From contig CAUVEB010000005.1 in the NCBI GenBank assembly GCA_963550915.1, positions 1-64,000 of the forward strand: a DNA stretch of 64,000 nt, in the 5' to 3' direction. Origin of the DNA: Caviibacter sp963550915 (GTDB taxonomy: Bacteria; Fusobacteriota; Fusobacteriia; Fusobacteriales; Leptotrichiaceae). Both the position numbers and the translations under genes were made by a program. Every line of letters begins with the position of its first letter. Positions within the stretch are counted from its first letter, which is position 1. The notes beneath the pieces were generated by a model. That model did no database searches. It was given only the letters and a program-made list of their open reading frames with translations, and was not told where the DNA came from. Below are positions 10,153 through 18,857 of the stretch, piece after piece.

Positions 10153-11247
10153 CTATTCAGAATGTATCTTTATATTTTCTACAAGTGAAATCATCATAAA
10201 TGAAGATAGCATAGAACTTCCTCCATAACTTACAAAAAGTAATGGTTTACCTGTAACAGGTACTAATCCTAAAGTCATTCCAACATTTACAATGACATGT
10301 GCTAAAAATATACCTGCTATACCATAAATTATGAGCCTGCCGTATTCATCTTCAACAAGCCTACTAATTTTTAGCATAGTATAAATTAAACCAAAATATA
10401 TTATAAGCACAAAGGTTGAACCTATAAATCCTATTTCTTCAGCAATAACTGAAAAAATGAAGTCTGTTTGTGGCTCAGGTAAAAATTTAAGTCTACTTTG
10501 ACTGCCTTGAAGAAGTCCCATACCTGCAATTCCACCTGATCCTATTGAAATTTTTGATTGTGTAACATGCCAACCTTTATTTTTAACATCTTTTTCAGGA
10601 TTTAAAAATACTTCAACCCTATTTCTTTGATAGTCTGTTAATACATATTTATAAACAGGAACTGACATTACTAATGCTACACTTATTATAATAACTATTG
10701 GTTTCATATTTGCATCATTTAAAAATAGTATACACATATATGCAAAGCATATTATAAGTGTTGTTCCTAAATCTGGTTGTTTTAACATTAAAAATAGAAG
10801 TGGTATTATGGGTAATATGCCTATTATCATATCAAAAATTGTATTTATACCATTTCTAAATTTTACTATTATCCAATATGCCAATACCATAATTGCTACA
10901 ATTTTTACAAATTCTGATGGTTGAAGTTGTATACCTCCTATTGAAATCCATCTTTGTGCTCCTAATGTTCTTTTACCAAAAAACATTACTCCTAGTAAAA
11001 GCATAATTGAGAAAGTATACAAATACCAAATATATTTTTTAGTTACACTATAATCTATAAAAAAAGATAAAAATAATACAAATGTTCCTGTAACTATCCA
11101 TATAATATTTTTATACACATAAGCCATTGATCTTGATGCACTATAAACAAAAATTGTACTTATTATTACAAGAATATATGTAAGTATTACTAATGTTTTA
11201 TCAAATTTAAATAGTTTGTCTTTAAATTTTTCTCTACTGTACTTCAT
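10153..11247 (-). CDS. rodA: SEDS peptidoglycan glycosyltransferase, RodA type
   Basis: Polytopic inner-membrane enzyme that polymerises lipid II during cell-wall elongation with a class B PBP partner. The 364 residues contain about ten hydrophobic segments. SEDS signatures are visible: QPSEFVKI (about residues 107-114), KQPDLGTT (about 155-162), the periplasmic loop GWHVTQSKISIGSGG (about 225-239) and FSVIAEEIGF. It could be an FtsW paralogue, but the RodA-like length and lack of division genes nearby favour RodA. Its start overlaps the end of cvpA by 14 bases, which implies translational coupling. Confidence 0.88.
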   Translation of the reverse strand: MKYSREKFKDKLFKFDKTLVILTYILVIISTIFVYSASRSMAYVYKNIIWIVTGTFVLFLSFFIDYSVTKKYIWYLYTFSIMLLLGVMFFGKRTLGAQRWISIGGIQLQPSEFVKIVAIMVLAYWIIVKFRNGINTIFDMIIGILPIIPLLFLMLKQPDLGTTLIICFAYMCILFLNDANMKPIVIIISVALVMSVPVYKYVLTDYQRNRVEVFLNPEKDVKNKGWHVTQSKISIGSGGIAGMGLLQGSQSRLKFLPEPQTDFIFSVIAEEIGFIGSTFVLIIYFGLIYTMLKISRLVEDEYGRLIIYGIAGIFLAHVIVNVGMTLGLVPVTGKPLLFVSYGGSSMLSSFMMISLVENIKIHSE

Positions 11248-11806
11248 TTGTAGTTATTTCCTTTTTTATTTCGTTTAATATTTCATTTTCTAATTTTATT
11301 TTCTTATTTTCCATTGTAAATTTTTTAAGTTTATTTTCTATTTGTTCTGGAAATAATGGATAAAAATCTTTAAGATATAAAGACATATAATATGCTGTGT
11401 TACTATTTTCTACTATTTCTTGTATCTTTTTATTATAATCTTTTACAAAAATTAAAATAACAATGATAACTATTGAAAAAATAGTACCTTTTAAAAATCC
11501 AAATATTCCACCAAGTAGTGAATTAAATGTTCCAAGTTTAACTACTTTTAAAAATTTATCAATAAAATACACTATAATTGAAAGTATAATATATATAATT
11601 ATAAATGAAAATATATATACTACTATATTTGAATATTTGTAATTATGTCTTTGTAAAAACATATCTATTTTAGAATAATATTTTAACACTAAAATTAATG
11701 TTAAAAATATTTTTGTAATTCCAAATACTTCATAAATTAATCCATTTTTAAATCCGTTAAACAGGAAAAATAGAACTATTACTAAAATAATAATATCTAA
11801 AATCAT
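11234..11806 (-). CDS. CvpA family membrane protein
   Basis: Inner-membrane protein of 190 residues with four hydrophobic segments in the first ~125 residues and a charged cytoplasmic tail. The N-terminal DIIILVIVLFFLFNGFKNG and the GILGGFLKGT-like GGIFGFLKGT loop are typical of CvpA/colicin V production proteins. The family's molecular role is poorly defined and is linked to envelope homeostasis in other bacteria. Its position between alr and rodA is consistent with an envelope role. Confidence 0.8.
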   Translation of the reverse strand: MILDIIILVIVLFFLFNGFKNGLIYEVFGITKIFLTLILVLKYYSKIDMFLQRHNYKYSNIVVYIFSFIIIYIILSIIVYFIDKFLKVVKLGTFNSLLGGIFGFLKGTIFSIVIIVILIFVKDYNKKIQEIVENSNTAYYMSLYLKDFYPLFPEQIENKLKKFTMENKKIKLENEILNEIKKEITTNEVQ

Positions 11807-11816
11807 ATTTCACCTC

Positions 11817-12845
11817 TTATTTTTCGTATTTTATATTTGCTCTTTTACCAATTGAGCATAATATTTCATAGCTTATAGTATCGCATTTTTTTGCTATTTC
11901 ATTAATTGATATATGTTCACCTATAAGCTCAACTTTATCATCAATTTTAACATTATTATCAACTGATACCATAAATTGATCCATACATATATTACCAACT
12001 ATTTTATAATATTTACCATTTATATATACTCTACCCTTCTTTGAATACGCTCTTCTTATACCGTCGGCATATCCTAATGAAACAGTAGCAATGTATTCAC
12101 CTTTTTTTGCTAGATAAGTATTTCCATAGCCTATATATGTATCATCATTTAGCTTTTTAACATAACTTACTCTTGAATAAAGACTTGCTGCTTGTTTAAA
12201 TAGTTTTGTATCATCTGCTCCATATATCATTATTCCTATTCTATATAAGTCATAATTGCTATCTTTTGAAAACTTTAGACTACCATAACTATTTAAAGCA
12301 TGCCTATATTTTATATCATATTTAAAAGCTATCTTATTAAATTTTTCAATTTGCATTTTTGAATATTTTTCATCTTCATCTGCTACAGATAAGTGAGTAA
12401 ATATACCACAAGGCTTAGAAAGTTTTATTGCATCTTCAATATTATTATCATCAAAACCTATTCTTCCCATACCTGTATCATATGCTAAATGAATTTTACA
12501 ATTTAATTTATGATTTTTAATATACTCTATTTCATCAAATGAAGTTACAGTAAAATGTATATTATTTTGTTCTAATTTACTATAATATTTTTTCTCAACT
12601 CCACCTAGAATTAAAATATTTGTATCCTTATTTTTAGTACGAAGTTTCATTGCTTCCTTATATGTAGCAACTCCAAACCAATTTATTCCTTTTTTTATAC
12701 AAAGATCATAAACTTTTATTGATCCATGTCCATATGCGTCAGCCTTTATTACTGCCATAAATTTATCTTTTGGTACATATGAAAATAATTTGTCAATATT
12801 ATATTCTATATTTTTTAAATTAATTACAAGCTTTGCTCTATCCAT
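11817..12845 (-). CDS. alr: Alanine racemase
   Basis: PLP enzyme that makes D-alanine for peptidoglycan. The PLP lysine lies in AVIKADAYGHG (about residues 31-41). The C-terminal catalytic Tyr region is SLGYADGIRRAYS, and NICMDQFM is the usual substrate-pocket signature. The start at 12845 (MDRAKLVINLKNIEYN) overlaps the cmk stop by eight bases and suggests coupling; a TTG at 12860 would add five residues. About 342 residues, slightly short for the family. Confidence 0.95.
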   Translation of the reverse strand: MDRAKLVINLKNIEYNIDKLFSYVPKDKFMAVIKADAYGHGSIKVYDLCIKKGINWFGVATYKEAMKLRTKNKDTNILILGGVEKKYYSKLEQNNIHFTVTSFDEIEYIKNHKLNCKIHLAYDTGMGRIGFDDNNIEDAIKLSKPCGIFTHLSVADEDEKYSKMQIEKFNKIAFKYDIKYRHALNSYGSLKFSKDSNYDLYRIGIMIYGADDTKLFKQAASLYSRVSYVKKLNDDTYIGYGNTYLAKKGEYIATVSLGYADGIRRAYSKKGRVYINGKYYKIVGNICMDQFMVSVDNNVKIDDKVELIGEHISINEIAKKCDTISYEILCSIGKRANIKYEK

Positions 12846-13464
12846 TTTTCTTATTTTCAACTAGTTCTATTATTTTATTTGTTACAGCATCTATATCCAT
12901 ATTTGTTGTATCAATAACTATTGCATCATCCGCTATTTTAAGTGGTGAATTTTCTCTAGTTGAATCTTGTTCATCTCTTTTCTTCATATCATATAAAATT
13001 TTTTCATAACTAACGCTATTATCTTCTATAGCTCTTCTTTTTGCTCTTTCTTCTATAGTTGCTGTTAAAAATATCTTTATATCGGCGTTAGGAAAAACTA
13101 CTGTTCCTATATCTCTGCCGTCTAAAACAATATCTTGCTCTCCTGATATTTTTCTTTGTAAATCAACCATATATTCTCTTACTTCTTTTATTTTTGAGAC
13201 ACTAGAAGCCTTTTTAGATACTTCATTATCTCTAATTTTAGTTGTTACATCAATATCATCTAAAAAAAATTTATTGTCTTGTATTTTTATATTTAATTCA
13301 CTTAATATACTTTTATCATACTCTAAATTTTCATTTAAAAGTTTTAATGCTAAAAGTCTATACATAGCACCTGTATCTAAATGCTGAATATTAAGCTTTT
13401 TAGATATTATTTTAGCTATGCTACTTTTACCTGAGCCTGAAGGCCCATCAATTGCTATTATCAT
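12838..13464 (-). CDS. cmk: Cytidylate kinase
   Basis: Phosphorylates CMP and dCMP. The P-loop is IDGPSGSGKSSIAK (residues 5-18), followed by LDTGAMYR, and the later DGRDIGTVVFP segment is diagnostic of bacterial Cmk. The 208-residue length is normal to slightly short. Its ATG shares one base with the prmA stop and its end overlaps alr, so translation of all three is probably coupled. Confidence 0.96.
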   Translation of the reverse strand: MIIAIDGPSGSGKSSIAKIISKKLNIQHLDTGAMYRLLALKLLNENLEYDKSILSELNIKIQDNKFFLDDIDVTTKIRDNEVSKKASSVSKIKEVREYMVDLQRKISGEQDIVLDGRDIGTVVFPNADIKIFLTATIEERAKRRAIEDNSVSYEKILYDMKKRDEQDSTRENSPLKIADDAIVIDTTNMDIDAVTNKIIELVENKKNG

Positions 13465-14381
13465 TATTTTACCTCATATTTAAAAACTAGACCTACCCAC
13501 TCATTTTTGTAACTTTTATCAAGTAAATTAAGTCCTATTTTTGATGCTTTTTCTAAAAATTTTTCTTCTTTTTCTTTTAATATACCTGAAAATATGACTA
13601 TACTATCATTTTTTAATACTTTTTGTATATCAGATAGAAGTTTTTCTAATACATCTACTAATATATTTGATACAACTAAATCATATTTTTCTTTTATATT
13701 ATCTACAAGATTTCCTATTAAGATATTATACTCACTATTGATATTGTTTTTCTTAAAATTATCACATACAACATTATAGCAGTTCTTATCAATATCTATT
13801 CCTGTAACTGTTTTAGCTCCTAATTTTTTTGAAACTAGCATAAGTATTCCAGAACCACAACCTATATCAAGCATATTATCATCTTTTTTTATGTGTTTTT
13901 CTATTAGTTCTATACATAATGAAGTTGTTCCATGTGTACCTGTGCCAAATGCCATTGATGGATCAATGTTTATAACAATCTCGTTATCACTACCATTATA
14001 TGTATTCCAACTAGGATTAATTACAATGTTTTCTGTTATTTTAGTCGTATTAAAGCTTTTCTTCCACTCATCCTTATACGAATCAGTATCTAGCTCATTT
14101 ACATATATGTCAAATATACATTCATTTAAATTTTGCTCTAATTTTATGCTTATTTCATTTATTATTTTATTCATAAATCTATTATTAGGTAAGCAAAATA
14201 TAACAGACCAAACTTTTTTATTAAAATTAAAATTTTTATTATAATCTAATTTATTTATACTAAAATCTTCAACTAACTCAAGCTCAAATATACCAAATTC
14301 CTTTAATATATCTACTATTGTTTGCTTACTAAAATTTAAATCATCACTATAATATTCAATTTTTACTTTTTTTAATATCAT
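13464..14381 (-). CDS. prmA: Ribosomal protein L11 methyltransferase
   Basis: SAM-dependent trimethylation of ribosomal protein L11. The N-terminal ~130 residues form a divergent substrate-recognition region. PrmA signatures follow: DPSMAFGTGTHGTT (about 146-159), MLDIGCGSGIL (motif I, about 178-188) and VVSNILVDVL (about 241-250). The 305-residue length fits. Its start overlaps the ymdB stop by four bases. Confidence 0.94.
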   Translation of the reverse strand: MILKKVKIEYYSDDLNFSKQTIVDILKEFGIFELELVEDFSINKLDYNKNFNFNKKVWSVIFCLPNNRFMNKIINEISIKLEQNLNECIFDIYVNELDTDSYKDEWKKSFNTTKITENIVINPSWNTYNGSDNEIVINIDPSMAFGTGTHGTTSLCIELIEKHIKKDDNMLDIGCGSGILMLVSKKLGAKTVTGIDIDKNCYNVVCDNFKKNNINSEYNILIGNLVDNIKEKYDLVVSNILVDVLEKLLSDIQKVLKNDSIVIFSGILKEKEEKFLEKASKIGLNLLDKSYKNEWVGLVFKYEVK

Positions 14382-15157
14382 ATTTCGTCATATCCTAAAT
14401 TTACTCTTTGAATATTTTTACAATGTCCTGTTTTCTCATCTATTAATACTTCTATACCATTTATTCTTAAATTCTCTTCACATGGAACATATCTAGAAGC
14501 ATATCCTTCTTTTAGCCTTTTTAAGCTTTCTTTTTTATTCATTCCAAGGACTCCATCATTTCCACCTGTCATACCTATATCTGTTATAAAGCCTGTTTTA
14601 GAGTATAGAATTTTTTCGTCTGCTGTTTGAGTATGTGTATGTGTTCCATAAATAACTGATGCTATACCTGCTAAATTCCACCCCATTGCTTGTTTTTCAG
14701 ATGTTGCTTCAGCGTGAAAATCAACTATTAGAATATCAACTTCTTCTTTTAGTTTAGGAGCTAGTTCATCTATTGCAAGAAAAGGGCAAGCTATAGGTTG
14801 CATAAAAATCTTACCTTGTAAATTTACAACACCTACTTTTACACCATTTTTATTTACTACAACATAACCATGTCCAGGCAGTGCTTTATGAAAATTATGA
14901 GGTCTTATTATTCTTTTTTCTTCATCAAGATATTCAAAAACTTCTTTTCTATCATAAGTGTGATTACCTAAAGTTATTACATCAACACCTTTATCTAAAA
15001 ATTGTTTTGCAATTTTAGGAGTTATACCAAATCCAGATGCTGCATTTTCACCGTTTACTATGATAAAATCATAATCTTTTTTTCTTTTTTCTAAAAATTT
15101 ATATAATATATCTCTTCCAGGATGTCCTACAACATCTCCTATCATTAAAAACTTCAT
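14378..15157 (-). CDS. ymdB: YmdB-family metallophosphoesterase
   Basis: Binuclear-metal phosphodiesterase of the TIGR00282/YmdB family, reported to act on 2',3'-cyclic AMP in Bacillus. Metal-ligand motifs are intact in 259 residues: GDVVGHPGRD (7-16), NGENAASGFG (35-44), TLGNHTYDRKE (about 62-72), DFHAEATSEKQAMGW (about 146-160) and GTHTHTQTADE. It is the first gene of the seven-gene operon, with SD GGAGATAAA before the ATG. In other bacteria it often sits next to rny, which is not in this window. Confidence 0.92.
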   Translation of the reverse strand: MKFLMIGDVVGHPGRDILYKFLEKRKKDYDFIIVNGENAASGFGITPKIAKQFLDKGVDVITLGNHTYDRKEVFEYLDEEKRIIRPHNFHKALPGHGYVVVNKNGVKVGVVNLQGKIFMQPIACPFLAIDELAPKLKEEVDILIVDFHAEATSEKQAMGWNLAGIASVIYGTHTHTQTADEKILYSKTGFITDIGMTGGNDGVLGMNKKESLKRLKEGYASRYVPCEENLRINGIEVLIDEKTGHCKNIQRVNLGYDEI

Positions 15158-15205
15158 TTTATCTCCATTCTATTATTAATGTAAAATGTTTTATTCACTT
15201 AACTT

Positions 15206-15234
15206 ATTATATTAGTTTTTAACATTTTTTACAA
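15206..15234 (-). promoter_or_regulatory. Promoter of the ymdB-prmA-cmk-alr-cvpA-rodA operon
   Basis: Minus strand TTGTAA (15229-15234), 17-base spacer, TATAAT (15206-15211). The -35 overlaps the last codons of the sensor kinase gene. No terminator is visible after that gene, so readthrough from the methionine-repair operon is also possible. Confidence 0.5.
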
Positions 15235-16906
15235 ATATATTATTATTTTTAGGTAATATTATGACTACCTCAGCTCCAACACTAACATCTTTTCTTATTA
15301 TTCCATAATCATTTCCATAATAATACTTTATTCTCTTATCAACGTTTTGTATACCTACTCCACCTATTTTACTGTTTTTAAGTCCTTTTGATTTTTCAAA
15401 TCCTATACCATTATCTTTTACACTTATCATTATATTTTCATTTTCTTCATAAACATCTATATTAATAATACCATTTTCAAAAATATTTTTTATACCATGA
15501 TATATTGAATTTTCAACTATTGGTTGTATTATTATCTTTGGCACTTCATACTTAAGTAATTTTTCATCAACATTAAAATTATATGTAAGCTTATCTTCAT
15601 ATCTTTGTTTTTGTATAAATAAATATTCTTTTACGTGTTTTATCTCATCTTCTAAACTTATTTTTTCATTACCATTACTAAGAGATAATCTGAAAAAATT
15701 AGCAAGTGATTTTGTAATAGATATAACCTTATTTTTATCTTCAAATTCTGCCATCCATATTATTGTATCAAGTGTATTGTATAAAAAGTGTGGATTTATT
15801 TGGCTATGAAGAGCCTTTATTTCATATTCTCTTAAATATTTTATTTTATTTATCATTGCATTAAAGTTTTTTGTTAGAACTTCAACTTCAGTACTTACTT
15901 CCTTATCAAAAGTAAACTCACTAAGTGAATTTTCAAAATTTTGCATATGATGTCCTAGTAATTTAAGTGGTTTTATTAATTTTAATATAATTAAAGCTGT
16001 AATAAATGTAGTAAATGTTAGTGATACTAAAAAGATTATTATAATAATATGTAAAAAACTATTTTGTAGAGTTTTTAAATCATTCATTTCAGAAATACTA
16101 ATTAGTGTCCAGTTAGTATTTTTTATATCAACTTTTATAAATGCTTTATTATCAGAATTTTTTTCATTAGTATTGTAATTTATAAACTTATCTACACATT
16201 TTTTATCTACAAAACAATCTACATTTTTGTAATATATCACATTATTTTTATCATCAAGTATTATATTATCGTTATTATCACCCATAGAAACACTTTTTAG
16301 ATATTCATTAAGTGCCTTATATGATATATCAAAAATGACAACTCCTACATTTTCACCTAATATATTTATATCTTTACTAATAGAAAGAACAAAGTCGCTC
16401 ATATTCATAGTTGTTTTCTTTTTTCTAATTGGATTTAATACAGGTACATTTGAATTTTTAATTTCTGCTCTATACCATTCTTGTTTCATCATATCATCTG
16501 ATAACTCTAGATCTACTTCATTATCACTTGAAATTATCTTACCATTTTTACCTATGATAGTAATTTTTAAAATAGAACCTTTATTTTCATTTAATATTAC
16601 ATTCATTTCATTTCTAATATTATTTCTAAATTCATTGTCATATAATTTATCAGATAAAAGAAGTTTATGAACATTATCATCAACTGACATTAAATTTATT
16701 ATATTTTTTAATTTATCAACATAAAGTGAGATATGATCTGCACTTCTTTTTGCATTTTCATTTGTATATTGTATCTCTTTTTTCATTATTATATATTTTG
16801 AACTATAATAAAAAACACTACTTAGAAAAAACACAAGTAGTATATTGCTTATTAAATAATAAAATATAATTTTAATCATCATTGATTTTTTTAATAATTT
16901 TTTCAT
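15212..16906 (-). CDS. Membrane sensor histidine kinase (YesM/LytS type), ModS-like
   Basis: Inner-membrane histidine kinase, about 564 residues. The order is TM1 (about 11-33), an extracytoplasmic Cache-like sensor (about 34-283), TM2 (about 285-310), HAMP (about 310-365), a His_kinase domain with the phospho-acceptor in QINPHFLYNTLD, and a HATPase domain with VENSIYHGIKN and DNGIGFE. The only two cysteines in the whole protein are in the sensor domain, six residues apart (about 231 and 237). ATG 16906 is preferred (GTGAGG upstream); a GTG at 16915 is the alternative. It is the last gene of the msrAB operon, two genes after the thioredoxin-like protein. A comparable locus in Fusobacterium nucleatum is called ModRS. 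Confidence 0.88.
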   Translation of the reverse strand: MKKLLKKSMMIKIIFYYLISNILLVFFLSSVFYYSSKYIIMKKEIQYTNENAKRSADHISLYVDKLKNIINLMSVDDNVHKLLLSDKLYDNEFRNNIRNEMNVILNENKGSILKITIIGKNGKIISSDNEVDLELSDDMMKQEWYRAEIKNSNVPVLNPIRKKKTTMNMSDFVLSISKDINILGENVGVVIFDISYKALNEYLKSVSMGDNNDNIILDDKNNVIYYKNVDCFVDKKCVDKFINYNTNEKNSDNKAFIKVDIKNTNWTLISISEMNDLKTLQNSFLHIIIIIFLVSLTFTTFITALIILKLIKPLKLLGHHMQNFENSLSEFTFDKEVSTEVEVLTKNFNAMINKIKYLREYEIKALHSQINPHFLYNTLDTIIWMAEFEDKNKVISITKSLANFFRLSLSNGNEKISLEDEIKHVKEYLFIQKQRYEDKLTYNFNVDEKLLKYEVPKIIIQPIVENSIYHGIKNIFENGIINIDVYEENENIMISVKDNGIGFEKSKGLKNSKIGGVGIQNVDKRIKYYYGNDYGIIRKDVSVGAEVVIILPKNNNIFVKNVKN

Positions 16907-16916
16907 AATCCTCACT

Positions 16917-17696
16917 TCATTTATTAATTATATTATTTTTAAATTCTTTTGGAGTTACACCAAAAGTTTTTTTAAACTTTAAATTAAAATAATTAACATT
17001 ATCAATACCTATTAAGTCGGATATTTCATAATTTTTTAAATCTGTTGTAAGTAAAAGTAATTTTGCTTTTTCCATTCTAAAATTATTTAAATAATCATTA
17101 AAGTTTAGACCAAATATATTTTTAAATAATATACTAAGATAACTTTTTGATAAATTTAAATCATATGACAATGAGCTTAAATTAAAGGATATATCACTAT
17201 AGTTTTTTTCAATACTTGATAAAATCATATCTTTGTATCTATTATTTGTTATATTTATATCCACATTTTGTTTAGTATGCAAGTTTTCAATTATTTGACT
17301 TGCATTTAGAATTTTCTTGTCCTCATTTAAACTTTCTACAAGTTTTAAAATAATATTATTTATATCTTTTTGTGAAACAGGTTTTAAAATATAGTCTTCT
17401 ACCCCTATTTTAATTGCTTTTTGAGCATATTCAAAATAATCATAACCTGTAATTAAGGCTATTTTTACATCTTTTTTTATACTTTTCATCTCGTTTGCAA
17501 GAGTAAGTCCATCTTTAAAAGGAATATTAATATCGAGTAAAACTATATCCGGTAATTTTTCATAAAACAAACTAGAGGCTGTCTTGCCATTGTCAGCCTC
17601 ATATATATTTGTTATGTTATATTTTTCAAAATCAATAAATGTTTTTATGCCTCTTCTTATAATAGGCTCATCATCTACTATTAAAATACTGTACAT
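16917..17696 (-). CDS. Response regulator with AraC-type DNA-binding domain (YesN type), ModR-like
   Basis: Partner of the adjacent sensor kinase. Residues 1-120 are a receiver domain with VDDEP (8-12), the phospho-acceptor Asp in VLLDINIPFKDG (about 53-57) and the Lys of ILKPVS (about 104-109). The last ~100 residues are two AraC-type helix-turn-helix motifs ending GVTPKEFKN. 259 residues, with a normal compact linker. An AAGGGA SD precedes the ATG, eight bases after the thioredoxin-like gene. It is inferred to control the upstream methionine sulfoxide reductase genes. Confidence 0.9.
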   Translation of the reverse strand: MYSILIVDDEPIIRRGIKTFIDFEKYNITNIYEADNGKTASSLFYEKLPDIVLLDINIPFKDGLTLANEMKSIKKDVKIALITGYDYFEYAQKAIKIGVEDYILKPVSQKDINNIILKLVESLNEDKKILNASQIIENLHTKQNVDINITNNRYKDMILSSIEKNYSDISFNLSSLSYDLNLSKSYLSILFKNIFGLNFNDYLNNFRMEKAKLLLLTTDLKNYEISDLIGIDNVNYFNLKFKKTFGVTPKEFKNNIINK

Positions 17697-17704
17697 ATTT
17701 TCCC

Positions 17705-18169
17705 TTATTTAACTACTTTTTTTATTAATTCCTTATTTAAATGCCCAGGTAATACTTTTGTAATTTCTAATTTTTCATTTAAAATTACATTTGTTGGATA
17801 TCCTCTTAATTTTACCCTTTTTATAACTTCTCCACTTTCATCAAGTAGTACAGTAACATTTTTGTATTCAAGACCTTTATACCACTCTATAAATTTCTTT
17901 GTTGACTTTTCACCTTTATTTCCTGGTGAAACTATAGTTATAACATGAAAATCATTTTTTTCTCTACTAAGTTCATCAATTTCAGGAAGTCCTGCAAGAC
18001 ATACAGGACACCAAGATGCCCATAATTTCACATATACTTTTTTACCTTTATAATTAGAAAGTGTTACTGTTTTATTATTTAAATCTTTAAATTTTATATC
18101 TTCTAAACTATTTTGTGCAAATGCTGTCATTCCAAATATTGTTAAAATAAACACTAATATTTTTTTCAT
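17705..18169 (-). CDS. Exported thioredoxin-like protein (TlpA/ResA type)
   Basis: Extracytoplasmic thiol-disulfide protein of 154 residues. A signal peptide ends at AFA-Q (about residue 18). The redox motif is WASWCPVC (about residues 50-57), and the cis-Pro loop is RGYPTN. It is predicted to receive electrons from the adjacent CcdA membrane protein and pass them to the periplasmic MsrAB enzyme. Strong AAGGAGG SD. Order msrAB-ccdA-trx matches the system known in Fusobacterium and pneumococcus. Confidence 0.92.
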   Translation of the reverse strand: MKKILVFILTIFGMTAFAQNSLEDIKFKDLNNKTVTLSNYKGKKVYVKLWASWCPVCLAGLPEIDELSREKNDFHVITIVSPGNKGEKSTKKFIEWYKGLEYKNVTVLLDESGEVIKRVKLRGYPTNVILNEKLEITKVLPGHLNKELIKKVVK

Positions 18170-18198
18170 TTAAATCCTCCTTATATTATACTACATTT

Positions 18199-18846
18199 TT
18201 AACTAAAATGTAATTTATTAACTAAAAGTAAAATACCCATTATTATTATTAAAAGTCCACCTATAATTTTAAATTTATCTAAATATTTATTTAAAAATTT
18301 AGCTCTTTTTAGTAATTCTTGTGAAAAGAATGAGAAAATTATAAACGGAGTTGCAAGTCCTAAAACATATACAAACATCATAAGTCCGCCATATATTGCT
18401 GAACCTCTATCACCTGATAAAATTAATACTGATCCTAATATAGGCCCTACACAAGGAGTCCAACCTAAGCTAAATGTTAAACCTAATAAAAATGCTTCAA
18501 AAGAAGAGTTTTTACCTGTAGATTTAAATTCTAATACTTTAGTTTTATTTAATCCTTTAAAATTAATTATACCAACTTGGTGTATACCAAGTAATATTAC
18601 TATTATTGCTCCTATAACCCTTATTTTATCATTAAAGAATATATTACCTAAATATCCAAGACTAAATCCAAGACTTACAAAAGTAAGTGAAAGACCTAGT
18701 ATAAATAAAAAGGTATCTAAAACTTTTCTTTTCCCTTTACTAAGTATTCCAAGATATATTGGAACAATAGGGAATATACAAGGGGATATAAAAGAGCTTA
18801 TCCCCGCTAAAAATACACTTCCTATTAATAATTGTTGTTCTATCAT
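18199..18846 (-). CDS. ccdA: CcdA-family membrane thiol-disulfide carrier
   Basis: Inner-membrane protein of 215 residues with six hydrophobic segments that carries reducing power from cytoplasmic thioredoxin across the membrane. The two redox cysteines are in SFISPCIFPIVPIYLG (about residue 23) and LGWTPCVGPILGS (about residue 131), the hallmark of CcdA/DsbD-beta. It starts 11 bases after msrAB and is followed by the thioredoxin-like gene. No cytochrome c genes are nearby, so a role in Msr recycling is favoured. Confidence 0.93.
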   Translation of the reverse strand: MIEQQLLIGSVFLAGISSFISPCIFPIVPIYLGILSKGKRKVLDTFLFILGLSLTFVSLGFSLGYLGNIFFNDKIRVIGAIIVILLGIHQVGIINFKGLNKTKVLEFKSTGKNSSFEAFLLGLTFSLGWTPCVGPILGSVLILSGDRGSAIYGGLMMFVYVLGLATPFIIFSFFSQELLKRAKFLNKYLDKFKIIGGLLIIIMGILLLVNKLHFS

Positions 18847-18857
18847 AATTTACCTTT

